In this document: piece by piece, positions 1 through 6,755 of the stretch
Numbering within the stretch: the stretch's first letter is position 1
Layout of the letters: each line of letters opens with the position of its first letter
Program-made: the position numbers and the translations under genes
Notes under the pieces: model-generated
Databases searched by the model: none
The model's input: only the letters and a program-made list of their open reading frames with translations
What the model was told of the DNA's origin: nothing
NCBI GenBank assembly: GCA_003645845.1
Contig: QNCV01000056.1
Coordinates: forward strand, 1 to 11,658
Source of the DNA: Fidelibacterota bacterium
GTDB taxonomy: Bacteria > Fidelibacterota > UBA2242
Length of the DNA stretch: 11,658 nt
Direction of reading: 5' to 3'

Positions 1-151
1 AATCGAATAAAATTTCCGGTTGACGTTGGTATAAGGCGCCTTTGAAAAAGGGCAATCGGTAATGCATTTCGGCGTAGAGAAAAACCGGCAGGCAAAGGTA
101 CCCCACGAAACTCAGTAATTCAGGCCAATAACTTGTCGATATCGTAATCAT
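1..151 (-). CDS. Probable divergent gene, N-terminal 50 residues only, unknown membrane-like protein
   Basis: Reading the minus strand leftward from an ATG at 151-149, an open frame continues without a stop to the window edge, giving 50 codons. The N-terminus holds a hydrophobic stretch at about residues 9-27 rich in Leu, Phe, Val, Tyr and Trp. A polar, aromatic segment follows (AEMHYRLPFFKGALYQRQ, then PEILFD). The composition looks protein-like, with codons (gaa, ccg, gcc, ttt) like those of the neighbouring genes. The arrangement, divergent from the efp promoter region, suits a real gene. No clear Shine-Dalgarno precedes the ATG and I do not recognise the family. One membrane segment or signal anchor is the most that can be inferred. 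It could be a chance frame, since 50 codons is short. Confidence 0.45.
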   Translation of the reverse strand, partial: MITISTSYWPELLSFVGYLCLPVFLYAEMHYRLPFFKGALYQRQPEILFD

Positions 152-214
152 TGCTGAAAGATAAAACAAAAATCGTGATAAGACCAAAACTTTGTGATAA
201 TGTGTAAGACAGAG

Positions 215-240
215 CCACCTGGACGATTAGAAACGGGTGG
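215..240. repeat. Imperfect inverted repeat upstream of the efp -35 box
   Basis: CCACCTG at 215-221 can pair with CGGGTGG at 234-240, giving a 7-bp stem with one G-T wobble and a 12-nt loop. It ends 9 nt before the -35 hexamer. That position would suit a regulator site, but the repeat is short and could be chance. No T-run follows on either strand, so it is not a terminator. Confidence 0.25.
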
Positions 241-249
241 AAAAAGTGG

Positions 250-278
250 TTGACACTAACAGCATCAGGCGGTAAATT
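250..278 (+). promoter_or_regulatory. Sigma70-like promoter of the efp-accBC array
   Basis: A perfect -35 hexamer TTGACA at 250-255 is followed after 17 nt by TAAATT at 273-278, which matches TATAAT at four of six positions. This would start transcription near 285, about 27 nt before the efp start codon. It is the only convincing promoter seen upstream of the whole rightward array. Sigma-factor consensus in this organism is assumed to resemble the usual housekeeping type. Confidence 0.55.
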
Positions 279-299
279 CAACGGCACGATAAGTTTAAT

Positions 300-306
300 A
301 AGGAGA
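300..306 (+). promoter_or_regulatory. Ribosome binding site fixing the TTG start of efp
   Basis: AAGGAGA lies 5 nt upstream of TTG at 312-314. There is no ATG or GTG at a suitable distance in this frame, so this site supports TTG as the initiation codon. An almost identical TAAGGAGAAT element precedes ftcD. Confidence 0.7.
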
Positions 307-311
307 ATTAC

Positions 312-875
312 TTGGCAACGACAGCAGATATTAAGAACGGTTTAATCATCAATTTAAACAATAATTTACTTCGGGTTATCGAATTTCAACATGTCAAAAT
401 GGCCCGGGGCGGTGCCCGGATTCGAACCAAATTAAAAAATATTCAAACGGGTCAGATTATTGACAACACTTTTCGTTCCGGTGAAAAACTTGATGTTGTC
501 CGGCTTGAAGCCAATGAGATGCAATATCTTTATCATGACGGCAATAATTATATTTTCATGAATACGGAGACTTACGAACAGGTTCCTCTGGAGGAAGAGA
601 TTTTTAAAGAGGCCTCTCAATACATTAAAGAGAACGAGATCGTTAAAATCCTTTTTCATGGCAATAAGGCTGTGGATATTGAAATTCCGCCGCATGTTAA
701 TTTGCAGATTACCGAAACCGAGCCCGGCATGAAAGGTGATACCGTTACCGGTGCGACTAAAAACGCGGTTCTCGAGACTGGCTTGAACGTACAGGTGCCG
801 CTATTTTTGAATGTCGGTGATACCGTCCGTATCGATACCAGAACGGGTGCCTATGTTGAGCGAATTAAGGAATAA
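312..875 (+). CDS. efp: Translation elongation factor P, Arg32-type
   Basis: EF-P binds between the ribosomal P and E sites and relieves stalling at consecutive prolines. The 187-aa product is full length. It has the N-terminal KOW-like domain (about 1-65), the central OB domain (about 66-126) and the C-terminal OB domain (about 129-187), with the family signatures NLQITETEPGMKGDT at about 129-143 and the DTRTGAYVERI ending. The loop that reaches the P-site tRNA reads HVKMARGGARIR, so the tip residue is Arg32 rather than the lysine of E. coli-type PGKG loops. It resembles the LGRGG loop of Thermus thermophilus EF-P. In proteins with Arg32 from some beta- and gammaproteobacteria EarP adds rhamnose; no earP is visible here, so modification is unknown. 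Translation starts at TTG with a good Shine-Dalgarno. It is first in the array and is followed by accB 12 nt later, a common linkage. Confidence 0.96.
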   Translation: MATTADIKNGLIINLNNNLLRVIEFQHVKMARGGARIRTKLKNIQTGQIIDNTFRSGEKLDVVRLEANEMQYLYHDGNNYIFMNTETYEQVPLEEEIFKEASQYIKENEIVKILFHGNKAVDIEIPPHVNLQITETEPGMKGDTVTGATKNAVLETGLNVQVPLFLNVGDTVRIDTRTGAYVERIKE

Positions 876-887
876 CCCTGGAATAAT

Positions 888-1364
888 ATGAATAAGAAGC
901 AAATTCTGGAACTGGTAAAAATTCTGGAATCCCATGAAATCAGTGAGATTGAGTTGTCTCGCTGGGGGAAGAAGATTCGGATTGCGAAGAATTTCGGCGG
1001 CAATGTATCGAATGTTGTTTCCGCGAGAGAGGTGAGTCAGACTGAACAGAAACCGCAATTTGTCGAAGTTGCCGGTATTGCCGAAGAGCATCAATCGAAA
1101 TCCGACGCCAATAATGGTAACGGAGTGGAGATTAAATCGCCGATTGTCGGAACCTTTTATCAGGCTCCGGCTCCCGATGCGGAACCCTATGTCAAGGTTG
1201 GTGACCATATTTCCATCGGACAGCCGCTCTGCATCATCGAAGCCATGAAAATCATGAATGTGGTTGAGTCGGAAGTGTCGGGCAAGTTGGTTAAAATATT
1301 AGTCAGTAATGCACAACCCGTAGAATATAATCAACCCTTATTTATTATCGATCCTGACGGGTAG
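888..1364 (+). CDS. accB: Biotin carboxyl carrier protein of acetyl-CoA carboxylase
   Basis: AccB carries biotin between the biotin carboxylase and carboxyltransferase half-reactions that make malonyl-CoA in the cytoplasm. The 158-aa protein has the usual plan. A charged N-terminal region (residues 1-35, with the typical IELSRWGKKIRIAK-type pattern) is followed by a low-complexity Gln/Asn/Ser-rich linker (about 40-80). The C-terminal biotinyl domain (81-158) starts at EIKSPIVGTFYQAPAPDAEP. The biotinylation site is Lys121 in EAMKIMN. The ATG start at 888 fits the family N-terminus, though its Shine-Dalgarno is weak. It lies 12 nt after efp and 35 nt before accC, its enzymatic partner; the accA and accD carboxyltransferase genes are not in the window. 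Confidence 0.97.
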   Translation: MNKKQILELVKILESHEISEIELSRWGKKIRIAKNFGGNVSNVVSAREVSQTEQKPQFVEVAGIAEEHQSKSDANNGNGVEIKSPIVGTFYQAPAPDAEPYVKVGDHISIGQPLCIIEAMKIMNVVESEVSGKLVKILVSNAQPVEYNQPLFIIDPDG

Positions 1365-1399
1365 TTTAGTAAGTTGAACAGAATTCGTTTGAATAGCTT

Positions 1400-2743
1400 T
1401 TGATTGAAAAAATTCTAATTGCCAACCGCGGCGAAATCGCTTTGAGAATTATCCGGGCTTGTAAGGAGCTGGGGATACCTACCGTTGCCGTTTATTCGAC
1501 GGCTGATTCTTTATCACTGCATGTTCGGTTTGCCGACGAAGCCGTCTGTATAGGTCCGGCGAATAGTCAAGGTAGTTATTTGAAGCAGTCCCAGATCATC
1601 AGCACGGCGGAAGTGACCAATGCCGATGCCATTCATCCCGGATATGGCTTTCTGGCCGAAAACCCGGATTTTGCCCAGATGTGCCGGGACAACGAAATTC
1701 TCTTTATTGGTCCGTCGCCGGAAGTAATTAAGCGGATGGGGAACAAAGCCGAAGCCCGGGCTACGATGATGAAGGCGGGCGTTCCGGTGATTCCCGGCAG
1801 CGAAGATGTCATCAGTGATATTAAAATCGCCAAAAAAACGGCCGCCGATATCGGGTATCCGGTTATTCTGAAAGCCGTCGCCGGTGGTGGCGGTCGCGGC
1901 ATGCGTGTGGTTCGCGAAGAGAAAGAGCTTGAGGCGGAATTTTCCATGGCCAGCGAAGAGGCGCGGACCGCCTTTGGAAATCCGGCAATGTATATGGAAA
2001 AACTGATTGAGGGTGCCCGTCATATCGAGGTTCAGGTTCTGGGTGATAATTACGGGAATGTGGCATACCTCGGTGAGCGCGAATGTTCGATTCAGCGGCG
2101 CCACCAGAAACTGATTGAAGAATCGCCATCGCCGGCTGTTACGGAAGATTTAAGGGAAAAAATCGGCAAGATTGCCGTCCGGGCAGCGAAAGCGGTCAAT
2201 TATTCCAGCGCCGGTACCATTGAATTCCTGATGGATAAACACCGCAATGTCTATTTCATGGAAATGAATACCCGGATTCAGGTTGAACACCCGGTAACGG
2301 AGATGGTGACCGGCTGCGATCTGCTGAAAGAGCAGATTAATATTGCCAACGGCGATAAACTGCCGCGCTGGCTGCATAAACTCAAATTACGGGGGCATTC
2401 CATTGAGTGTCGGATTAATGCCGAAGACCCCCATAAAAATTTCAGACCATCTCCGGGAAAGATAACGGCATTTCATGCACCCGGAGGGCCTGGAACGCGC
2501 ATGGATACCCACGTCTATGCCGGATATGAAATTCCATCGAATTATGATTCATTACTGGGAAAACTGATTACTCACGGCAAGAGCCGCGAGGAAGCGATTG
2601 CCAGAATGGAGCGGGCTTTGGAAGAAACCATCATTGAAGGTGTCGCCACGACGATTCCCTTTCACCAGGCGATTTTCCGGGACCCGAATTTCCGTTCCGG
2701 GGATATTCATATCGATTTTCTGAAAGATTTTAAATTTCAGTAG
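1400..2743 (+). CDS. accC: Biotin carboxylase subunit of acetyl-CoA carboxylase
   Basis: AccC uses ATP and bicarbonate to carboxylate the biotin on AccB. The 447-aa product is the normal length and is colinear with E. coli AccC. It has an N-terminal domain (KILIANRGEIALRIIRA at 4-20), an ATP-grasp domain with the glycine loop GGGGRGM at 162-168, and the catalytic/metal stretch EMNTRIQVEHP at 288-298. Glu288, Asn290, Arg292, Glu296 and Arg338 fall at the same numbers as the known E. coli active-site residues. A lone carboxylase of this size, beside a separate accB, argues against pyruvate or propionyl-CoA carboxylase. The start is TTG at 1400. It is chosen because the family N-terminus begins right there (MxEKILIANRGEIA), even though the Shine-Dalgarno is poor. 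Confidence 0.97.
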   Translation: MIEKILIANRGEIALRIIRACKELGIPTVAVYSTADSLSLHVRFADEAVCIGPANSQGSYLKQSQIISTAEVTNADAIHPGYGFLAENPDFAQMCRDNEILFIGPSPEVIKRMGNKAEARATMMKAGVPVIPGSEDVISDIKIAKKTAADIGYPVILKAVAGGGGRGMRVVREEKELEAEFSMASEEARTAFGNPAMYMEKLIEGARHIEVQVLGDNYGNVAYLGERECSIQRRHQKLIEESPSPAVTEDLREKIGKIAVRAAKAVNYSSAGTIEFLMDKHRNVYFMEMNTRIQVEHPVTEMVTGCDLLKEQINIANGDKLPRWLHKLKLRGHSIECRINAEDPHKNFRPSPGKITAFHAPGGPGTRMDTHVYAGYEIPSNYDSLLGKLITHGKSREEAIARMERALEETIIEGVATTIPFHQAIFRDPNFRSGDIHIDFLKDFKFQ

Positions 2744-2753
2744 AAAATTTTAT

Positions 2754-2760
2754 AAGGAGG
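2754..2760 (+). promoter_or_regulatory. Ribosome binding site that decides the gcvH start
   Basis: A near-perfect AAGGAGG sits 7 nt before ATG at 2768. An in-frame GTG at 2762 is only 1 nt from this site, too close for initiation, so the ATG is preferred. Confidence 0.75.
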
Positions 2761-2767
2761 AGTGTCA

Positions 2768-3142
2768 ATGAACGTACCGGAAAAACTCAGGTATACAAAC
2801 GATCATGAATGGGCTTTGATTGAAGGCGATGTTGCTACTGTCGGTGTGACCGAATACGCGGCCGGTGAATTGGGTGATGTGGTTTATGTTGAATTGCCGG
2901 AAGTTGGCGATTCGGCCACCAAAGGTGATTCCGTTGGTACTATCGAAGCGGTAAAGACGGTTGCCGATGTCTACAGCCCGGTATCCGGAGAAATTGTTGA
3001 AGTCAATGATGCCTTGACTGACAATTCCGAACTGGTGAATCAGGATCCCTATGGAAAAGGCTGGATTTTCAAGATAAAACTTTCAGATTCAGCCGAAGTT
3101 AATGAATTACTAACCCCCGAAGATTATAAGAAGCTCATTTGA
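2768..3142 (+). CDS. gcvH: Glycine cleavage system H protein (lipoyl carrier)
   Basis: GcvH is the lipoylated shuttle that takes the aminomethyl group from the P protein to the T protein and is reoxidised by the L protein. The 124-aa product is standard length. Diagnostic stretches are YTNDHEWALIEGD (10-21), VGVTEYAAGELGDVVYVELP (25-44) and TIEAVKTVADVYSPVSGEI (58-76), with Lys63 the expected lipoylation site. The C-terminus has the NQDPYGKGWIFKI element (91-103). In many GcvH proteins the lipoyl motif reads ESVK; here it is EAVK, a mild change. The ATG at 2768 is chosen from the Shine-Dalgarno; a GTG two codons earlier is the alternative. It is followed 3 nt later by gcvPA. GcvH-like proteins can also act as lipoyl relays, so a role outside glycine cleavage cannot be excluded. 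Confidence 0.95.
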   Translation: MNVPEKLRYTNDHEWALIEGDVATVGVTEYAAGELGDVVYVELPEVGDSATKGDSVGTIEAVKTVADVYSPVSGEIVEVNDALTDNSELVNQDPYGKGWIFKIKLSDSAEVNELLTPEDYKKLI

Positions 3143-3145
3143 TAT

Positions 3146-4495
3146 ATGCATTACATTCCAAATTCAAAAGATGCCGAAAAAGAGATACTGGCAGCAATCG
3201 GTGTCGAATCCTTTGAAGATTTAATTGATAATATTCCTGAAAAATTTCTGAAAAAGTACCGGATTTCACTACCGGAACCATTATCAGAACTGGAAACGGT
3301 CAAGAAATTGAGCGGAATGGCTGGAAAAAACAGTGACACCGAATCTTCGATTTCCTATCTGGGGGCTGGCAGTTATGATCATTTTATTCCGGCAGCGGTT
3401 GATTTTCTGATCAGTCGCTCTGAGTTTTACACGGCTTATACACCATATCAACCGGAAGTTGCCCAGGGAACGTTGCAGTCGATTTATGAATATCAATCGA
3501 TGATTTGCCATCTGATGGATATGGAAGTCGCTAATGCTTCTTTGTATGACGGTGCAACAGCTCTGGCTGAGGCGGCTATTATGGCCGTTAATAAGACACG
3601 TCGTAATAAAGTTCTGGTTTCAGATCTGATCAATATAAATTCCCGCAAGGTTCTGGATACCTATCTTGAAACCCGGGAAGTTGAAATTCAGTATATTCCG
3701 GAATCAGACGGTGTTACGAAACTGGATTCGCTGAATGACTATCTGGACGATCAGGTAGCCGCATTATTGATTCAGTCTCCTAATTTTTTTGGGAATATTG
3801 AAGACTTAAAGGGTATTGCCGATCAGCTGCATGCCAACCGATCTTTGTTAATTATGTCTGTCAATCCGGTGGCCGCGGCTTTGTTGAAAACGCCCGGTGA
3901 GTGCGATGCAGATATTGCCGTTGCCGAAGGTCAGCCACTGGGAATTCATCAGGCATTCGGTGGTCCGTATCTGGGAATATTCTCATCCAAAAAGGATTTG
4001 ATCCGAAGCATGCCGGGACGAATTGTCGGGAAAACCGCGGACATTGACGGAAAACCGGGTTATGTGCTTGTACTGCAGACCCGGGAACAGCATATCCGGC
4101 GGGAAAAAGCCACCTCCAATATCTGTACCAATCAGGGGCTGATGGCCCTGGCGGCAGCTATCTATTTGGCGTTGATGGGTAAAAACGGCCTGCGGCAGGT
4201 TGCCCGGCTGTCTCTGGATAACGCTCACTATTTGGCTGAAAAAATCGATACACTGCCCGGGTATTCATTAGCCTATCCGGACAGACCCTTTTTTAATGAG
4301 TTTATGATTCATACACCGGTTTCGGCTGAAAAAATAGTCGAGATGGGTTTGGAGAATAACATATTTGCCGGTTTGGATATGGGCAGGTTCTCCCGGGAAT
4401 GGGATCATCGGCTTTTGATTGCGGTCACAGAAAAACGCAATCAACAGGAAATGGATGATTTTATCAATTTTTTGAGTAAATTTCGAAAAGTATGA
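3146..4495 (+). CDS. gcvPA: Glycine dehydrogenase (decarboxylating) subunit 1
   Basis: This is the N-terminal-half subunit of the split, two-gene P protein. With GcvPB it decarboxylates glycine using PLP and loads the aminomethyl group on GcvH. The 449-aa product is the full length of split alpha subunits and matches them throughout. Key stretches are HYIPNSKDAEKEIL (2-15), YLGAGSYDHFIPAAV (71-85), FYTAYTPYQPEVAQGTLQ (94-111), EGQPLG (261-266), FGGPYLG (271-277) and TREQHIRREKATSNICTNQ (312-330). The PLP-binding lysine of the complex is on GcvPB, which is absent from this window, so the product alone should lack decarboxylase activity. Its stop overlaps the pcrB start by 4 nt (ATGA), implying translational coupling to an unrelated enzyme rather than to gcvPB. 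Confidence 0.96.
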   Translation: MHYIPNSKDAEKEILAAIGVESFEDLIDNIPEKFLKKYRISLPEPLSELETVKKLSGMAGKNSDTESSISYLGAGSYDHFIPAAVDFLISRSEFYTAYTPYQPEVAQGTLQSIYEYQSMICHLMDMEVANASLYDGATALAEAAIMAVNKTRRNKVLVSDLININSRKVLDTYLETREVEIQYIPESDGVTKLDSLNDYLDDQVAALLIQSPNFFGNIEDLKGIADQLHANRSLLIMSVNPVAAALLKTPGECDADIAVAEGQPLGIHQAFGGPYLGIFSSKKDLIRSMPGRIVGKTADIDGKPGYVLVLQTREQHIRREKATSNICTNQGLMALAAAIYLALMGKNGLRQVARLSLDNAHYLAEKIDTLPGYSLAYPDRPFFNEFMIHTPVSAEKIVEMGLENNIFAGLDMGRFSREWDHRLLIAVTEKRNQQEMDDFINFLSKFRKV

Positions 4496-5244
4496 AAGTA
4501 TTTAAGCATTTAACAGCGGTTGCAGAGAAAAAAGGCGGGGCCTATTTTGTGCTGATCGATCCGGATACCCGGAAGGATGCCGAACTCAAAGACTTTGTTA
4601 AAGAAATCTGTGCCCAGGGTGCGGATGCTATCCTGGTTGGTGGCAGCCTGATCTTGGATGCCGGTTTTCAAAAAACCATTGAACTCGTTCGTGAAAACAG
4701 CACATTGCCGGTCATTATATTCCCTGGATCGGTTCAGCAATTATCGCCCAAAGCCGATGCGGTGTTATACCTGTCTCTGATCAGCGGCCGCAATCCATAC
4801 TATCTCTTTGGCGAGCATGTCATTGCGGCACCGACGATCAGAAAACTGGGCATTGAACCTATTTCAACCGGTTATATGCTGTTTGAATCCGGGCGGACGA
4901 CCACAGCGGAATTTATGAGTAATACCCGACCCTTGCCGGTCGGGAAACCGGATATTGCCGTTGCTCATGCTCTGGCGGCGCAATACATGGGCATGCAGAC
5001 AGTTTACCTGGAAGCCGGCAGCGGCGCCGACCGGGCAATTCCCAATGAGATCGTCAAGGCCGTTTCCGGTTATATAGATATCCCGGTAATTGTGGGCGGA
5101 GGAATTCGGACGCCCGAAGAAGCCCGCCTGAAATCCGAAGCCGGAGCCACATTCGTTGTGACCGGTAATATTTACGACAACTCCGATAATATTAAACTCA
5201 TCAACGAATTTGCCCGGGCTGTCCATATTAAGGAAAAATCTTAG
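4492..5244 (+). CDS. pcrB: Geranylgeranylglyceryl/heptaprenylglyceryl phosphate synthase family (PcrB/GGGPS)
   Basis: This family of TIM-barrel prenyltransferases joins a polyprenyl diphosphate to sn-glycerol-1-phosphate, making the first ether bond of archaeal-type lipids. In Bacillus-type PcrB the chain is heptaprenyl; in archaea and reported Bacteroidota enzymes it is geranylgeranyl. The 250-aa protein shows LIDPD (21-25), LVGGS (48-52), FPGS (77-80), LISGRNPYYLFGEH (96-109), TVYLEAGSGA (170-179), GGGIR (202-206) and TGN (224-226), the phosphate-binding loops and the conserved acidic/tyrosine elements of the family. The LISGRNPYYLFGEH stretch and overall look favour the group II (archaeal/Bacteroidota-like) branch, but chain length cannot be read off safely. 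It overlaps gcvPA by 4 nt and shares one base with the gmhA start. No glycerol-1-phosphate dehydrogenase or second prenyltransferase is in the window. Confidence 0.93.
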   Translation: MKVFKHLTAVAEKKGGAYFVLIDPDTRKDAELKDFVKEICAQGADAILVGGSLILDAGFQKTIELVRENSTLPVIIFPGSVQQLSPKADAVLYLSLISGRNPYYLFGEHVIAAPTIRKLGIEPISTGYMLFESGRTTTAEFMSNTRPLPVGKPDIAVAHALAAQYMGMQTVYLEAGSGADRAIPNEIVKAVSGYIDIPVIVGGGIRTPEEARLKSEAGATFVVTGNIYDNSDNIKLINEFARAVHIKEKS

Positions 5245-5843
5245 TGTCATTACCTGTTTCCCGGGATCGTATTCAGTCAGAAATAGATCGTCAACTGAGC
5301 GAAAGCGCTCAGGTGAAAAGAGAATTTGCCGAATGTTGCAGCGATGCCGTTATCGATGTGGCAGAATTGCTGATTTCCGCGGTCCACCGGCAACAGCGCA
5401 TTTTACTTTGCGGAAATGGCGGCAGCGCGGCCGATGCCCAGCACATTGCGGCGGAATTGGTTGCCCGCTTGCGGAAAGAGCGCAGGGCGATACCTGCTCT
5501 CGCACTTTCGACGAACACATCGACACTGACGGCGCTGGCCAACGATTATGACTTTTCAAAAGTGTTTGTCCGCCAGGTCGAGGCATTTGGCAGCCCCGGT
5601 GATGTGCTGATCGGAATCAGTACCAGTGGGAACTCTGAAAATGTCCTGAAAGCAATGGTTTTTGCTAAACAGCAGGGGCTAAAGACCGTTGCATTAACCG
5701 GTGGAAGCGGTGGAAAAATGGCAGCAGTTGCCGATCTAAGTATCATCGTTCCGTCAACCAGTGTCCAGCGGATCCAGGAAGTCCATATTACCGTCGGGCA
5801 TATTCTCTGTGATCTTATTGAACAATCACTCAACGACCAATAA
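5244..5843 (+). CDS. gmhA: Sedoheptulose-7-phosphate (phosphoheptose) isomerase
   Basis: GmhA converts sedoheptulose 7-phosphate to D-glycero-manno-heptose 7-phosphate, the first step to ADP- or GDP-heptose for the LPS inner core, S-layer or other glycans. The 199-aa SIS-domain protein has the phosphosugar loops CGNGGSAADAQHIAAEL (56-72) and ISTSGNSENV (125-134), plus the C-terminal RIQEVHITVGH (176-186). His67, Glu71, Gln178 and His186 keep the spacing of the E. coli metal/catalytic residues His61, Glu65, Gln172 and His180, each shifted by six. This distinguishes it from DiaA-like SIS proteins, which lack this function. The start is GTG at 5244, sharing its first base with the pcrB stop (TAGTG); AAGGA at 5230-5234 provides the ribosome site. 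It suggests an LPS-bearing diderm, although further heptose genes are not visible. Confidence 0.92.
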   Translation: MSLPVSRDRIQSEIDRQLSESAQVKREFAECCSDAVIDVAELLISAVHRQQRILLCGNGGSAADAQHIAAELVARLRKERRAIPALALSTNTSTLTALANDYDFSKVFVRQVEAFGSPGDVLIGISTSGNSENVLKAMVFAKQQGLKTVALTGGSGGKMAAVADLSIIVPSTSVQRIQEVHITVGHILCDLIEQSLNDQ

Positions 5844-5861
5844 TGATAAGCAATTCAGTGA

Positions 5862-6755
5862 ATGCAACATTTGGTTCAAGACTTTATCAATTATCTCTCT
5901 ATAGAACGTAATCTGTCCGGAAATACACTCGAAGCCTACCGGAACGACCTAAATCGCTATTGCCAGTTTCTCCAGGATGAAGGTGTTAAGAGGCCGGATC
6001 AAATTGATATCAGTATTATCCAGAAATTCATCAATACTCTTGCCGATTTAGGCCTGGTTGCCAGCAGTCTTTCCCGGAATTTTTCGTCTATTCGTTCCTT
6101 TCATAAATTTCTGGTTGGTGAGAATCTGGTTCGGGAAAATCCGGCGGAAATGCTGCAGTCTCCCCGATTACCGGCAAGATTACCGAAGATTCTGGAACTC
6201 AGTGAAATTGACGCTATTATGGCAGCCATTGATATTAATACCAATAAAGGCATACGCGACCGTGCTATTATTGAAACTCTGTATTCCACCGGTGTGCGGG
6301 TGTCGGAATTGACTTCACTGGAGATGAGTCATGTCTATTTTCGGCATAATGTTATCCGTGTTTTCGGAAAAGGATCGAAAGAGCGCATTGTACCCTTTGG
6401 CGAGCGGGCGAAAAGTTATCTGAAAAACTACATTACGGCGGTTCGTTCACTGTTGCGACGGGGAACAAAAAGCGGTGATATTCTTTTTCTTAATATGCGT
6501 GGAACACCCTTAAGCCGCATGGGAGTCTGGAAAATTATTCAGCAGTATGTAAAACTGGCCGATATCAGGAAACAGGTCAGTCCCCATGTTTTCCGGCATT
6601 CCTTTGCGACCCATCTGCTGGAAGGCGGGGCGAATCTGCGCGCTGTTCAGGAGATGCTGGGGCATTCGGATATCTCCACGACGCAGATATACACACATCT
6701 TGACCGGGAATATCTGATCGAGCAACATCGAACCTTTCACCCGAGGTATAAATGA
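5862..6755 (+). CDS. xerD: Site-specific tyrosine recombinase XerD
   Basis: XerD, usually with XerC, resolves chromosome dimers at dif during division. The 297-aa protein has the N-terminal SAM-like core-binding domain (1-100) and a C-terminal catalytic domain. All six catalytic residues are present: Arg146 in STGVRVSEL, Lys170 in FGKGSKER, His242 and Arg245 in HVFRHSFATHLLEGG, His268 in LGHSDISTTQ, and nucleophile Tyr277 in IYTHL. Each lies exactly two positions before its E. coli XerD counterpart. The STTQIYTH stretch and the QHRTFHPR tail resemble XerD more than XerC. It begins 18 nt after gmhA without a strong Shine-Dalgarno and ends in an ATGA overlap with the protease gene. Housekeeping context and lack of integration signs argue against a mobile-element integrase. 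In a one-Xer organism it might be the only Xer protein. Confidence 0.92.
   Translation: MQHLVQDFINYLSIERNLSGNTLEAYRNDLNRYCQFLQDEGVKRPDQIDISIIQKFINTLADLGLVASSLSRNFSSIRSFHKFLVGENLVRENPAEMLQSPRLPARLPKILELSEIDAIMAAIDINTNKGIRDRAIIETLYSTGVRVSELTSLEMSHVYFRHNVIRVFGKGSKERIVPFGERAKSYLKNYITAVRSLLRRGTKSGDILFLNMRGTPLSRMGVWKIIQQYVKLADIRKQVSPHVFRHSFATHLLEGGANLRAVQEMLGHSDISTTQIYTHLDREYLIEQHRTFHPRYK

Noticed and set aside
215..240. Hairpin as a transcription terminator
   Set aside because: The stem is 7 bp with a wobble and a 12-nt loop. No T-run follows it on either strand; the A-run after it on the plus strand is of the wrong type.
801..1208. Minus-strand open frame of 135 codons over the efp-accB junction
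   Set aside because: It overlaps two certain genes and shows no family features.
1514..2104. Long minus-strand open frame (196 codons) opposite accC
   Set aside because: It lies wholly inside the strongly conserved accC reading frame. Its product has no recognisable motifs and reads as a shadow of accC codon usage.
2762..2767. GTG at 2762 as the gcvH start
   Set aside because: It is only 1 nt from the AAGGAGG ribosome site, whereas the ATG at 2768 has ideal spacing and fits the usual GcvH N-terminus.
5244..5843. SIS-domain gene as a DiaA-like replication regulator
   Set aside because: The His67/Glu71/Gln178/His186 set of GmhA is complete, which favours the isomerase.
5862..6755. xerD as the integrase of a mobile element
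   Set aside because: Its residues and C-terminus match housekeeping XerD. It is embedded in an operon of core genes, and no attachment-site repeats, tRNA gene or phage genes are seen.
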